A stretch of DNA of 33,289 nucleotides. It comes from Candidatus Gottesmanbacteria bacterium (GTDB lineage Bacteria; Patescibacteriota; Microgenomatia; UBA10105; UBA927). The notes under the pieces were generated by a model. It did no database searches. It was not told the DNA's origin and was given only the letters and a program-made list of their open reading frames with translations. Where the stretch lies: contig JAHFKN010000005.1 of assembly GCA_023245355.1 (NCBI GenBank), forward strand, positions 1 to 33,289, in the 5' to 3' direction. Positions 1 through 8,810 of this stretch are shown here, in pieces (positions within the stretch are counted from its first letter, which is position 1; each line of letters begins with the position of its first letter). The translations under genes and the position numbers were made by a program.

Positions 1-1036
1 GCATAAATTTAGCCGGGAAACGCACCGATCCTACCGCCCGCGATATCGTCACCACTCCGTCTTCCATCGGCTGACGGAGGGCTTCCAGTACGTTCCGGGG
101 ATATTCAGGGAATTCATCGAGAAACAATACGCCCCGGTGTGCAAGCGATATTTCACCGGGCGCCGGGCGGGTTCCTCCGCCGATTAAACCGATGCGGGAT
201 GTCGTATGATGAGGACTCCGAAACGGCCGGAATTTGACGATCGATTCTCCCGCGGGCAAATTTCCGGTTACGGAATATATTTTCGTGACGTCAAGCGCCT
301 CTTCTTCAGTCATAACAGGCAGGATGGAAGGCAAGGTGCGCGCGAGCATCGTTTTACCCGCTCCGGGAGGACCCTGCATGAAAAGATTATGGGCACCTGC
401 TGCCGCAATTTCTAAGGCCCGCTTCACATGCTCCTGACCCGCGACATCTGACATATCGAAATCGTAACCGGAAGAAACACTCAGCGTCTCAAACGGCACA
501 TGCGGATGAGGCGCGATATTTCCTGTCCCCGTAAGATGCCGGAATAACTCGAGAAGTGACACGACGGGAACTACCGAAATGCCGCGGATCACTGCCGCTT
601 CTTTCGCATCAGGAAACGGCACATACATGATGTTTGATTCCCCGGCTTCCTTTACCATCATGGCAAGCGGCAATATCCCGTTGGTGTGCCGGAGTCCCCC
701 GTCCAGCGACAATTCACCTACAAATAACGCGTTACCTTTAAGCGGAGGCAGCTGGCCCGACGCGACAAGCATACCGACGGCAATCGGCAAATCGTACGCA
801 GGCCCTCCTTTGGGTAAATCCGCAGGTGCCAAATTTACCGTGATGCGGTGATTCGGAAATTCCGCACCGCTGTTTTTTAATGCGGAACGGACCCGTTCTT
901 TACTCTCTTCGACTGCCTTATCGGGAAGCCCGACGATGGTAAACGACGGCAGACTCTGGGATGAAATATCGACTTCAACCGTTACCGGGACTGATTCCAA
1001 TCCCACGACTGCTCCGGACAGAATTTTTGCAAGCAT
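1..1036 (-). CDS. comM: Mg chelatase-like / ComM (YifB) family AAA+ protein, N-terminal part; truncated by the window edge
   Basis: Minus-strand translation from ATG at 1036 begins [57 protein letters not shown] and contains Walker A ([22 protein letters not shown]) and [17 protein letters not shown], typical of ComM. Absent from the ORF track because it is open at the window edge. Confidence 0.93.
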   Translation of the reverse strand, partial: MLAKILSGAVVGLESVPVTVEVDISSQSLPSFTIVGLPDKAVEESKERVRSALKNSGAEFPNHRITVNLAPADLPKGGPAYDLPIAVGMLVASGQLPPLKGNALFVGELSLDGGLRHTNGILPLAMMVKEAGESNIMYVPFPDAKEAAVIRGISVVPVVSLLELFRHLTGTGNIAPHPHVPFETLSVSSGYDFDMSDVAGQEHVKRALEIAAAGAHNLFMQGPPGAGKTMLARTLPSILPVMTEEEALDVTKIYSVTGNLPAGESIVKFRPFRSPHHTTSRIGLIGGGTRPAPGEISLAHRGVLFLDEFPEYPRNVLEALRQPMEDGVVTISRAVGSVRFPAKFM

Positions 1037-1073
1037 TATCTATTACCATAAAGCAAATATCACTCCGGTTCTG

Positions 1074-1102
1074 TGGACTAGATTACAAAACGGGGGTATA
1101 AT
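1074..1102 (+). promoter_or_regulatory. Sigma70-type promoter of rnpB: TGGACT-N17-TATAAT
   Basis: Perfect TATAAT at 1097-1102, 17-bp spacer to TGGACT at 1074-1079, 7-8 nt before the P1 helix of RNase P RNA. Confidence 0.75.
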
Positions 1103-1109
1103 ACCACTG

Positions 1110-1451
1110 CACTTTGGGAACCCGGATTCTCGCTCCGATCATATCGGAGAGGAAAGTCCAGACAGCAGAATGCAGGGGACTCCGCGTAAGCGGAGCGCCG
1201 AAAGGTCGGGTGTCCCGGTAACGAAAGAAACCGGGAACGAGACCTGAATTGACAGGTTGAGAGAGCCACAGAGACGATCATCAGCCGCCAGCCGAAATTC
1301 GGCTCGGAAGATGGGTGAAACGTTGGCAATCCCACCCGCTGCAACCGGCGACCGGTCCGTTATTACCACGCATTCGGGAGGACCAAAGTTTACGGGCATC
1401 AGAGAAATGAGAGTCTTAAAACAGAATCTGGCTTACGAGGATCCCGAAGTG
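1110..1451 (+). ncRNA. rnpB: RNase P RNA (bacterial type)
   Basis: Conserved GAGGAAAGTCC (1149 region), GCCGAAAGGTC-like segment, and the 3' motif ACAGAATCTGGCTTACG. P1 helix formed by CACTTTGGGA (1110-1119) with TCCCGAAGTG (1442-1451). Confidence 0.93.
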
Positions 1452-1452
1452 C

Positions 1453-1489
1453 AAACAAAAACTCATGATCATATCATGGGTTTTTGTTT
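1453..1489 (+). terminator. Rho-independent terminator of rnpB, probably bidirectional
   Basis: AAACAAAAACTCATGAT / ATCATGGGTTTTTGTTT stem-loop with U tract directly after P1 of RNase P RNA. Confidence 0.85.
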
Positions 1490-1537
1490 ATAGTGAGGGA
1501 GAACGCGGGCGTAGCCCCGGGAAACCCAAAGTGCGCT

Positions 1538-2518
1538 TTATATTTTTTTCGGTTTAGACGTGATGGGGAACGAGTTAATAACTTCCTGAACTGCCAGCAG
1601 CACCGGAACGGCGAGGACTGCTCCCGTCACCCCTCCGAACCTTCCGCCGATCATAAGCGCCAGTATGGTGAGAACAGGCGGCAATCCGACACTCCGTTTC
1701 ATCACCAGGGGAACCAGAAGGTTATTTTCTATCTGTTGCACGATGATATAGAGGGCTATCACGGAAAGCGCGAGAATCGGCGAGCTCCCTAAGGCCACCA
1801 ATACTGCAGGAATGGCTGATACGGTCGGCCCAATCGTGGGGACAATCTCAAGGACACCGGCTAAAATTGCCAGCGGCAGCGCGTACTCTACACGCAGAAA
1901 AAACAATCCGCCGTACGCGAGCAACCCCACAAACGCCATAAGACATAACTCACCCAATACCCAGGAACCCAGACGTTTCTCAATCCGGAGTAATACGTCA
2001 AATACCCGCTCTCCCGGTTCTGCCCCCAAGAGCGCGCCCAAAAAATCCTGCAAATGCCGCCGCTCCAGGAGGAAGTAAAACGTAAACGTCATGACGGTAA
2101 GCACTGCCAGGACGTTAGAAAATACCCCGACCGTCACCTTTACGAGATTTTCCCCCACCGGAGCAACCTGCTGGATGAGCGACTGGACATCGGATGAAAT
2201 GTACGGAAATACGCGGCTTAATGCATCCGGCAACTGCATAAGAAGCTTGCCGGACTGGACGGCAAGTGTCGGAACCATACTTGCCAGCCCTGCGCCCAAT
2301 CCGCCGAATACTAAGCCGTACAGCAGAAATATAGACACGATCCTGGGAATTTTCAGGCGTTCCATACCGTCAACAATCGGCCGGAGTGCTGACATGAGGA
2401 TAAACGATATAAAAAGCAGGAAAAGAATATCCCGTATCTCCAGAATCAGCCATATGCCCGCAATTAAAACGAGGGTAAAAATAATCGTCCGGTGGGAAAT
2501 TTCTATCTTTGTGGGCAT
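1538..2518 (-). CDS. AI-2E family (PerM-like) transporter
   Basis: Polytopic membrane protein, ...LEIVPTIGPTVSAIPAVLVAL...IVQQIENNLLVPLVMKRSVGLPPVLTILALMIGG..., typical AI-2E/PerM motifs. Start chosen at MPTKIEIS (2518). Confidence 0.9.
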   Translation of the reverse strand: MPTKIEISHRTIIFTLVLIAGIWLILEIRDILFLLFISFILMSALRPIVDGMERLKIPRIVSIFLLYGLVFGGLGAGLASMVPTLAVQSGKLLMQLPDALSRVFPYISSDVQSLIQQVAPVGENLVKVTVGVFSNVLAVLTVMTFTFYFLLERRHLQDFLGALLGAEPGERVFDVLLRIEKRLGSWVLGELCLMAFVGLLAYGGLFFLRVEYALPLAILAGVLEIVPTIGPTVSAIPAVLVALGSSPILALSVIALYIIVQQIENNLLVPLVMKRSVGLPPVLTILALMIGGRFGGVTGAVLAVPVLLAVQEVINSFPITSKPKKI

Positions 2519-2519
2519 A

Positions 2520-3524
2520 TCACCTGTTAGTATACCATTGCCGTACATCCTTCTCTACTTGCCGCTCAATCCCCTTTTCTTCCGCGTCATACCAACGGAT
2601 ATCTTTCTGACGCCTGAACCAAACCATCTGCCGCTTCGCATATGCTATTTCATCTTTTGTCCAAAGGTCTTTTGCTTCGGCTTCTGATACTTCTCCGTCT
2701 ATGTACTTCATAATCGGCACAAACCCTAAAAGATGTGCTCCCGGCAATGCATGATACAGAACTTTGAGCCGCTTTACCTCACCTACCGCCCCTGCATCCC
2801 ACCGCTCTTTGACTCTTGTCCGGATACGCACGGATAACGCATCTATCGGCCGCCTGATTCCGACCCAAAAGCAATCAAATCTGCGTGTTTCCGGCGCTTC
2901 CCCTTTATGTTCTGCTTGCCATTGGGCGATTTCTATTGCGCGGATAAGACGCCGGGGATTTTGTCTGTCTGAAGCATTCATCATAGCTAAACGATCGGGA
3001 CTGATTGCAGCAAGATCATCCTGTAACGCTTCGACCGTCAACGTATTCCGGTAATCCCGGGCAATCAGATTAGGCGGGATATTAATCGTCTCCGGCGTGC
3101 GGACAATTGCGTTTATATACAGGCCTGCACCGCCGACAATGATCGGAAGCTTACCCCTTGACGCAATATCACCGATAACCGTCTGTGCGAGAGACTGGTA
3201 CAGCGAAATACTGCACTGCCGGTCAGGCGTCATGACATCATAAAGCCAAACGGGAACCGTATCGATATCATAGGTCACCAATGCGTATTCCTCATCCCGG
3301 TACTGCACGCTCTTTCGCGGTATAGCACCAGCACCCGACGGGATATCTTTCCCCGATAGGATGTCGGTACATTTGTATATCTGACGTGAATCAGCGCTCA
3401 CCAGCTCACCATTGAAACGCTTCGCCAGAGAAACGGCCAGATTAGTTTTCCCCGATGCCGTAGGGCCGCACACGATAATAACCCGGGGCAGATGATGATC
3501 AGGCGTAGCGGATGCTTTTTGCAT
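2520..3524 (-). CDS. miaA: tRNA dimethylallyltransferase
   Basis: IIVCGPTASGKTNLAVSLAKRFNGELVSADSRQIYK, LPIIVGGAGLYINAIV, YAKRQMVWFRRQKDIRWYD. Confidence 0.96.
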   Translation of the reverse strand: MQKASATPDHHLPRVIIVCGPTASGKTNLAVSLAKRFNGELVSADSRQIYKCTDILSGKDIPSGAGAIPRKSVQYRDEEYALVTYDIDTVPVWLYDVMTPDRQCSISLYQSLAQTVIGDIASRGKLPIIVGGAGLYINAIVRTPETINIPPNLIARDYRNTLTVEALQDDLAAISPDRLAMMNASDRQNPRRLIRAIEIAQWQAEHKGEAPETRRFDCFWVGIRRPIDALSVRIRTRVKERWDAGAVGEVKRLKVLYHALPGAHLLGFVPIMKYIDGEVSEAEAKDLWTKDEIAYAKRQMVWFRRQKDIRWYDAEEKGIERQVEKDVRQWYTNR

Positions 3525-4740
3525 ATGTACCGTTCCGCAAATTTGTTTTATTAATCAGTTCTTCCAATATCTTCCAGCGGCGCTTCTTTTCCTCATGCGG
3601 CACGTCATCGGTATAGGCTTTATGAGCAGCCGTCATCGGCCGGTCGGAATACATGGCCACGTATGCTTTGGAAAATCCGACTTGTTTTGCCAAATCTACC
3701 GTTTGCTCAAACTGGGCAGCTGTTTCGCCGCAGAATCCGACGATAATATCGGTCGATATGCGGGCATTGGGCATGGCAGTTTGTATTTTACGTGCTAAAT
3801 CCAAAAAATCTTCGCGCGTGTACCACCGGTTCATGCGCCGAAGCACCTCATTATCACCGGATTGCAGCGCCAGATGAATGTCTTTGGATATTTTTTCCTG
3901 TGTTGCCATAACCCGGATAAGGTCATCGGAAAAATCCCAGGGATTACTGGAAATAAAATCGACAAGTTTGATGCCCGGTATGGCGCAGATTTCCTTTAAA
4001 AGTTCAGGAAACAAGGTCGGGATACGTAATCTGCCTAAGTGCTTTACGTACGTAGGCGTTATCGTTTTGCCGTTTACGGTAAACGCGGTTTTCCTGGAGG
4101 GTGCCGAAACCCGCTTTTGAAAATATGTTTTATCCGGCAAATCCCGCATCACCTGGATGTTTTTCTCGCCGACTACTAAATCCGCTCCATATGAATTCAC
4201 ATTCTGCCCGACCAGCGTAATATGCGCAATTCCTTTTTCTGCCAATTGCCAGCATTCCGAAATCACATCGGCAAACGGCCGGCTGATTTCTCTCCCTCTG
4301 GTAAACGGTACCACGCAAAACGTACAGAAATTATTGCATCCGTTGGAAATCGGCACCCACGCATGATGCGGATCTGTTCGTATTGCGGCAAAATCAAATC
4401 CCACTTCTTCTATCGGAAGAAATTCATCTACGCCGGGCATCTTTTTCCCTAACTGCGAAAGCATGTTCCCTGTTTTTTCGCGGGCAGCCATGCCGACCAT
4501 ACATCCGGTTACGACGATTTTTACTTTCCTGCCTTTTTTCTTTTCTTCGGTCAGATTATGAACAATACCGTATACACGGTGTTCCGCCGATGCCCTGATC
4601 ATACAGGTATTGACGACGACATCGTCTGCCTGTTTCATGGTCCTGGCCCGTGTATACCCCCGTGATTCATACAGCGCCGCAATGCGCTCCGAATCCGCCT
4701 CATTAGCGGCACAGCCGAAGGTTTTGATGAAGTATTTCAT
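3499..4740 (-). CDS. miaB: tRNA-2-methylthio-N6-dimethylallyladenosine synthase (radical SAM methylthiotransferase)
   Basis: MKYFIKTFGCAANEADSERIAALYESRGY, SNGCNNFCTFCVVPFTRGRE (radical SAM Cx3Cx2C), LVGQNVNSYG, STDIIVGFCGET. Start reassigned to ATG 4740. Confidence 0.93.
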   Translation of the reverse strand: MKYFIKTFGCAANEADSERIAALYESRGYTRARTMKQADDVVVNTCMIRASAEHRVYGIVHNLTEEKKKGRKVKIVVTGCMVGMAAREKTGNMLSQLGKKMPGVDEFLPIEEVGFDFAAIRTDPHHAWVPISNGCNNFCTFCVVPFTRGREISRPFADVISECWQLAEKGIAHITLVGQNVNSYGADLVVGEKNIQVMRDLPDKTYFQKRVSAPSRKTAFTVNGKTITPTYVKHLGRLRIPTLFPELLKEICAIPGIKLVDFISSNPWDFSDDLIRVMATQEKISKDIHLALQSGDNEVLRRMNRWYTREDFLDLARKIQTAMPNARISTDIIVGFCGETAAQFEQTVDLAKQVGFSKAYVAMYSDRPMTAAHKAYTDDVPHEEKKRRWKILEELINKTNLRNGTYAKSIRYA

Positions 4741-4785
4741 ACGTGGCTCATATTGTAACAAAAATAACGAATATTCCGAACACCG

Positions 4786-4814
4786 TTGTTTATCGATCAA
4801 AAATTGAGTAGAAT
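4786..4814 (+). promoter_or_regulatory. Candidate promoter of the beta-flower cassette: TTGTTT-N17-TAGAAT
   Basis: TTGTTT 4786-4791, 17-bp spacer, TAGAAT 4809-4814. ATG at 4826 implies a very short leader. Confidence 0.6.
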
Positions 4815-4825
4815 CTGAAACGGAT

Positions 4826-5206
4826 ATGGACGAAAACCAAGTGCTCTATAATCGTTACGGTCAACCCGAATTATTGATTATCGAGGGCGACCGCTTGGTA
4901 GATTTTCATGGGCAAAGCGCTGGTTTTATAAGTGGAACAAGCGTCTATAACTATAGTGGAAGACACGTTGGTTGGTTTGAAAGCGGAATTCTTCGAGATC
5001 ACTATGGAAATGTTGTCGGCTTCACTCAAAACGCGACAGATTCTCCGGGACCGATACTACCAATTCCTAACATACCGCCCATTCCTAGCATCCCCTCAAT
5101 AGAACCTATTAGGCCAATAGAGTCAATTCCCCCTATTGAGCCGATAAAAACATTTAACTGGTCAGACGATACCCCCATTACCTTAATTAACTCAAGTTAT
5201 GCCTAA
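4826..5206 (+). CDS. Hypothetical protein: four tandem ~16-aa beta-flower-like repeats followed by a Pro/Ile-rich tail
   Basis: Repeats LYNRYGQPELLIIEGD / RLVDFHGQSAGFISGT / SVYNYSGRHVGWFESG / ILRDHYGNVVGFTQNA resemble the '4-fold beta flower' domain as I recall it. Tail PILPIPNIPPIPSIPSIEPIRPIESIPPIEPIK. Confidence 0.8.
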   Translation: MDENQVLYNRYGQPELLIIEGDRLVDFHGQSAGFISGTSVYNYSGRHVGWFESGILRDHYGNVVGFTQNATDSPGPILPIPNIPPIPSIPSIEPIRPIESIPPIEPIKTFNWSDDTPITLINSSYA

Positions 5207-5567
5207 ACAAACACTTCGTCCAGTTTTTACACCTCACGATAAAGCTAGCCCAGCTTACCGAAAAATGTTGGAAACAAACAATTCTCAACTAAAAAAAAGC
5301 CTAAAAGAAACTCAAAATCAGGCATCCACCCTCCAGGCAAAAAATAACTCCCTTGAGTCAGATAATCGATTGTTAAACTTACAGCTTAGCGAGCAGGGAA
5401 TAGCTGCGGTATTGAAAGATTTAGCGCTAATGACAGGAGGCGCATCGATACCTTACGCTATAGACTCAAAATGGAATGCCTCAGTTTACCTACTAATTGC
5501 GACATTCTTTCTTATTGTTCTCAAATGGATTATTGACCACTTCAATAAATCACAAAAAACATCCTAA
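5199..5567 (+). CDS. Hypothetical protein with N-terminal coiled coil and C-terminal membrane segment
   Basis: Gln/Leu/Lys-rich heptad-like region (MLETNNSQLKKSLKETQNQASTLQAKNNSLESDNRLLNLQL), then hydrophobic ASVYLLIATFFLIVLKWIID. Start overlaps the upstream stop by 8 nt (ATGCCTAA). Confidence 0.75.
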   Translation: MPKQTLRPVFTPHDKASPAYRKMLETNNSQLKKSLKETQNQASTLQAKNNSLESDNRLLNLQLSEQGIAAVLKDLALMTGGASIPYAIDSKWNASVYLLIATFFLIVLKWIIDHFNKSQKTS

Positions 5568-5587
5568 AGTGATATTGTTAAAAGGCT

Positions 5588-6337
5588 TCAAGAAAGAATA
5601 AATTTCTCAATAACCGTAGCCACCCCGTCATCGCTGACTGACGGCGCCACAAAATCCGCAACTTCTTTAAGCTCCGGCACTGCATTTCCCATGGCGATTT
5701 TGAGCCCGCATGCCAGAAGCAGCGCAAAATCATTGTACCCGTCGCCGACACCGATAATTTCATGGGTTTCAATTCCCGTAAGCCGCGATACCTCTACCAC
5801 ACCGTGCAGTTTGCTCGCCTCTGCATTGACGATATCCAGACATTCGTATCCTGCTTCCCATGCCTCCATTCTGTGGAGCGCGATACCGGCAACTCCTTCA
5901 AGATGCTTGGTAATATCCTGAAGTACGGCAGGTTCCAGTTTGGGGAAATACATTCCCAGCACTTCTCCGGGAAGATTCGTGCCGTCGTATACGAATTCTT
6001 TTTCTCCGTCGTATATGCTCAATGGCGCATTATACATTTTCGCCGCAGCGACAATCGGCTGGAGGGAAGACATGGGGAATTCTTTTTTTATGATGACGGT
6101 TTTGGATTTCGGATCATAGATCTGTGCCCCACTTGAAAGCACGCAGTATCCGTTGAGTTTGAGGTGCTCTATGACATGTACGGCTGACCTGGGAGGACGG
6201 CTTGTGGCAAGACTCACAGAAATTCCGGCCTGCATGGCGCGTTTTACCGCCTGAGTTACCCGCTCGCTGGGGAGATTATCAACGCCGTGTATAACGGTCG
6301 TACCGTCGACATCCAGAAACAGCGCCTTATACTTCAT
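5588..6337 (-). CDS. HAD superfamily hydrolase (Cof-like)
   Basis: FLDVDGTTVIHG (motif I), SLATSRPPRS, IIGVGDGYNDFALLLACGLKIAMGNAVPELKEVADFVAPSVSDDGVATVIEKF. Confidence 0.92.
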   Translation of the reverse strand: MKYKALFLDVDGTTVIHGVDNLPSERVTQAVKRAMQAGISVSLATSRPPRSAVHVIEHLKLNGYCVLSSGAQIYDPKSKTVIIKKEFPMSSLQPIVAAAKMYNAPLSIYDGEKEFVYDGTNLPGEVLGMYFPKLEPAVLQDITKHLEGVAGIALHRMEAWEAGYECLDIVNAEASKLHGVVEVSRLTGIETHEIIGVGDGYNDFALLLACGLKIAMGNAVPELKEVADFVAPSVSDDGVATVIEKFILS

Positions 6338-7173
6338 TCCTCTTTCCCGACTATGACTTCTGCGTCATAGGTGGCGCTCTCTTCTACGACGGCGGAGGCA
6401 GTACCGAGTGAGTAATCCGCTTTCAAATCATCAGTGAGAAGCTTGGTATATGCTGTTTTGCCTGATTTCACCGAAATCTCGGTCTGCGTATAGGTATATG
6501 CGCTGGCATTCGCAACGCTTACGACGGTATATCCTTTTCCTTCCAAAAATGTCTTCATCTTGCTTCCTGCTCCCGGAGTTCCGCCGCCGTTTATCACGCG
6601 GATTTTTATGTCACTTTTCTTTACGTCCGCAGCCGGAGGAGGAGTCGGTTCTGCAGTAGGAGTAGGAGTCGGTGTAGGTTTAGCTGCCAAAAACGGCAAT
6701 GTCGACGGGCCTCTGACCAGAAGAATCAATGAAACGCCTATGGCAAGCGCTACTCCTAACATAGCTCCCACCCATACCCCCAATGACGGACCGCGTTTTC
6801 CGACGACGGTAATTTCAGGAGCGACTCCGGGTTCATTTTTGACAAAAAGTGATTCCACACTGGTTTTCGCATCCCCGGCTACTTCTTCACGCATAGCGGG
6901 TGCGGGCGATACTTCGGGAGTTCCCACAGCGGATATATTTTCCTCTACTTCTTCCTCTATTGCTTCGACTGCCTCGCTGATTTCCTCGGCATCTTTTTTG
7001 ATCGTTTCGATAGCCTCCGGCACCGGCCCTTCCTCAACGACCTCAACCACCTGACGGACAGACGGCTCCCGCACTTCTGTTTCTTCCTTTTCCACCGGTT
7101 CGGCTTCTTTTACCTGCCCGCTTACCGCGTCGAGTTTCAGTGAGGCACGTTTCTTTTTTGCTTTTGGTGGCAT
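6334..7173 (-). CDS. Membrane-anchored protein with acidic cytoplasmic region, one TM, Pro/Thr linker and LytR_C-like domain
   Basis: TM LGVWVGAMLGVALAIGVSLILLV, linker KPTPTPTPTAEPTPPPA, C-terminal IKIRVINGGGTPGAGSKMKTFLEGKGYTVVSVANA resembling LytR_C. Confidence 0.75.
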   Translation of the reverse strand: MPPKAKKKRASLKLDAVSGQVKEAEPVEKEETEVREPSVRQVVEVVEEGPVPEAIETIKKDAEEISEAVEAIEEEVEENISAVGTPEVSPAPAMREEVAGDAKTSVESLFVKNEPGVAPEITVVGKRGPSLGVWVGAMLGVALAIGVSLILLVRGPSTLPFLAAKPTPTPTPTAEPTPPPAADVKKSDIKIRVINGGGTPGAGSKMKTFLEGKGYTVVSVANASAYTYTQTEISVKSGKTAYTKLLTDDLKADYSLGTASAVVEESATYDAEVIVGKEE

Positions 7174-7221
7174 ATAAATCCAGTATAGTGATTTAAAACG
7201 TACGCTGCAAGTATGATCACG

Positions 7222-8010
7222 CTAACTGCTTGCACTGGTATAGTGCCGCAGGGCAAATAGCCAATATTTCCGCGCCGCAATCCACAAACATACAGCTATC
7301 ACAGTCAGCGTCAGAATATCCGTCCATGCCACGCGATTAAGAAGCACCCGTGCCGGCGTATTGATGACGAGTGCGATGGGAAATACGACATAAAAAAGAA
7401 CGCCCGATAGCTGGGCGAGCATTTCTTTCGGAAACCTGGCCATACTTTCAAACGAATACAAAAATACGACAAGATTCGACATATTGGTAAACCACATGAG
7501 ATTGGTAAGCAGCAGAAACCAGATCGAATACAGCAGAATAAGCGACACGACAGCGAGCGTGCACACGAGCAACACGGACGCAATGCTCACCGAAAGCTGC
7601 ATGGAGTGAATAATCCAGGCGGTGTATCCGGCCGCCATAAGAATACGGAAAACGGTAGAAAAATTGACCTGCCACAGGCTGATGGCAAACTGCGAATCTA
7701 TCGGTTTGATCAGTATGCTGTCCAGTTCTCCCATGTGAATGATGCGGGACATTCTCCCCATATTGATACTCAAAAACATATGAAACACTCCCACAATGAT
7801 TCCGTATATGCCGTTTAAAAGCAGCAGTTCTTCCCGTTTCCAGCCATATGCGTCAGTCACCCTGGCGGTAAGGATGATAACCGTATATAACGACATAGCT
7901 CCCCATCCGATACTGGCAATGACATTATTGATAAAATTCACGCGGTACGTGAGCAGTGAGGCCAAATTCAGCCGAAGTAATTGTGCATATATCCCCAGAT
8001 ACCGTTTCAT
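7222..8010 (-). CDS. ABC-2 family transporter permease
   Basis: Polytopic membrane protein directly downstream of a second permease and an ABC ATPase; GELDSILIKPIDSQFAISLW typical of ABC-2 (COG3694/COG4587-like). Confidence 0.85.
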   Translation of the reverse strand: MKRYLGIYAQLLRLNLASLLTYRVNFINNVIASIGWGAMSLYTVIILTARVTDAYGWKREELLLLNGIYGIIVGVFHMFLSINMGRMSRIIHMGELDSILIKPIDSQFAISLWQVNFSTVFRILMAAGYTAWIIHSMQLSVSIASVLLVCTLAVVSLILLYSIWFLLLTNLMWFTNMSNLVVFLYSFESMARFPKEMLAQLSGVLFYVVFPIALVINTPARVLLNRVAWTDILTLTVIAVCLWIAARKYWLFALRHYTSASS

Positions 8011-8015
8011 ATATA

Positions 8016-8810
8016 TTATTGCCCTACTGCCGTAAATACCCGCAAACCCCTATACCAAAACAGCCGGTAGATGGCGTACAGAATAATCATCCAGACCCAT
8101 TGCATCCCTAAAATCTGCCATAACTGCCCGTATGTATACACACCCTGCACTGCGCGGACCGGATAATAAAGTGTGTATCCTATCGGCTGAAGCAGCGCAA
8201 ACGCACGGATATCGGACGGCAATAAATGAAGCGGAATCAGCATGCCGCTAAACAGCATATAAACAATAATCTGAATATTCTGGAGCCCCGTATAATCGAT
8301 GGTCCAAAACGCCATAATTCCGACGATCATTTTGTAGATAAAACACAGAACATATGCACTCACGATAATAGCTATGATCAGCGGCACTGCATATATATCC
8401 GTCACGACCACAATGTGCCGCACAAACAGGGAAATGCCGATGAGTGCCACGACACCGAATCCCCCCTGGATAAGCCGCCAGGGAAGCTCCTGAAAAAATT
8501 TAAAACGGAAATACGAAAACGGACGCAGCAGATATTGGGAGAGTCTCCCGTACTGTATATCTTCAAATGCGACTTCTTCTTCTATGTGGATCTGCAGCAG
8601 GTTGCCGGCTACCAGAAGCAGCAGGTAATAGGACACTGCCTCGGAAAACGTCCAGAGTCCGCCGGATTGTCCGTTCTGCAACACGCCCCGCCAGTACAAT
8701 ACGTAGACAAATACGTCAAACAAAATAACGCCGAACCATACCAGTGACCGGACTTTGTATTCCAGTGCATGCTGCGCATACAGCGAAAATATGGTCATGA
8801 GCCGCTTCAT
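8016..8810 (-). CDS. ABC-2 family transporter permease
   Basis: Polytopic; YGRLSQYLLRPFSYFRFKFFQELPWRLIQGGFG; overlaps the ATPase gene by 4 nt. Confidence 0.85.
   Translation of the reverse strand: MKRLMTIFSLYAQHALEYKVRSLVWFGVILFDVFVYVLYWRGVLQNGQSGGLWTFSEAVSYYLLLLVAGNLLQIHIEEEVAFEDIQYGRLSQYLLRPFSYFRFKFFQELPWRLIQGGFGVVALIGISLFVRHIVVVTDIYAVPLIIAIIVSAYVLCFIYKMIVGIMAFWTIDYTGLQNIQIIVYMLFSGMLIPLHLLPSDIRAFALLQPIGYTLYYPVRAVQGVYTYGQLWQILGMQWVWMIILYAIYRLFWYRGLRVFTAVGQ

Noticed and set aside
936-1493. Overlapping ORFs of 78-103 aa on both strands (936-1247, 1078-1344, 1139-1399, 1257-1493)
   Set aside because: They fall on RNase P RNA, which explains the sequence; no protein-like composition.
2091-2687. 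198-aa + strand ORF
   Set aside because: Antisense shadow of the AI-2E transporter and miaA; composition (Arg/Ser/Ile-rich, no domain) is typical of a non-coding frame.
6630-6690. Short GGAGTC/GTAGGAGTCGGT-type tandem repeats, considered as a DNA repeat or array
   Set aside because: They encode the PTPTPTPT linker of the LytR_C protein; low-complexity coding sequence.
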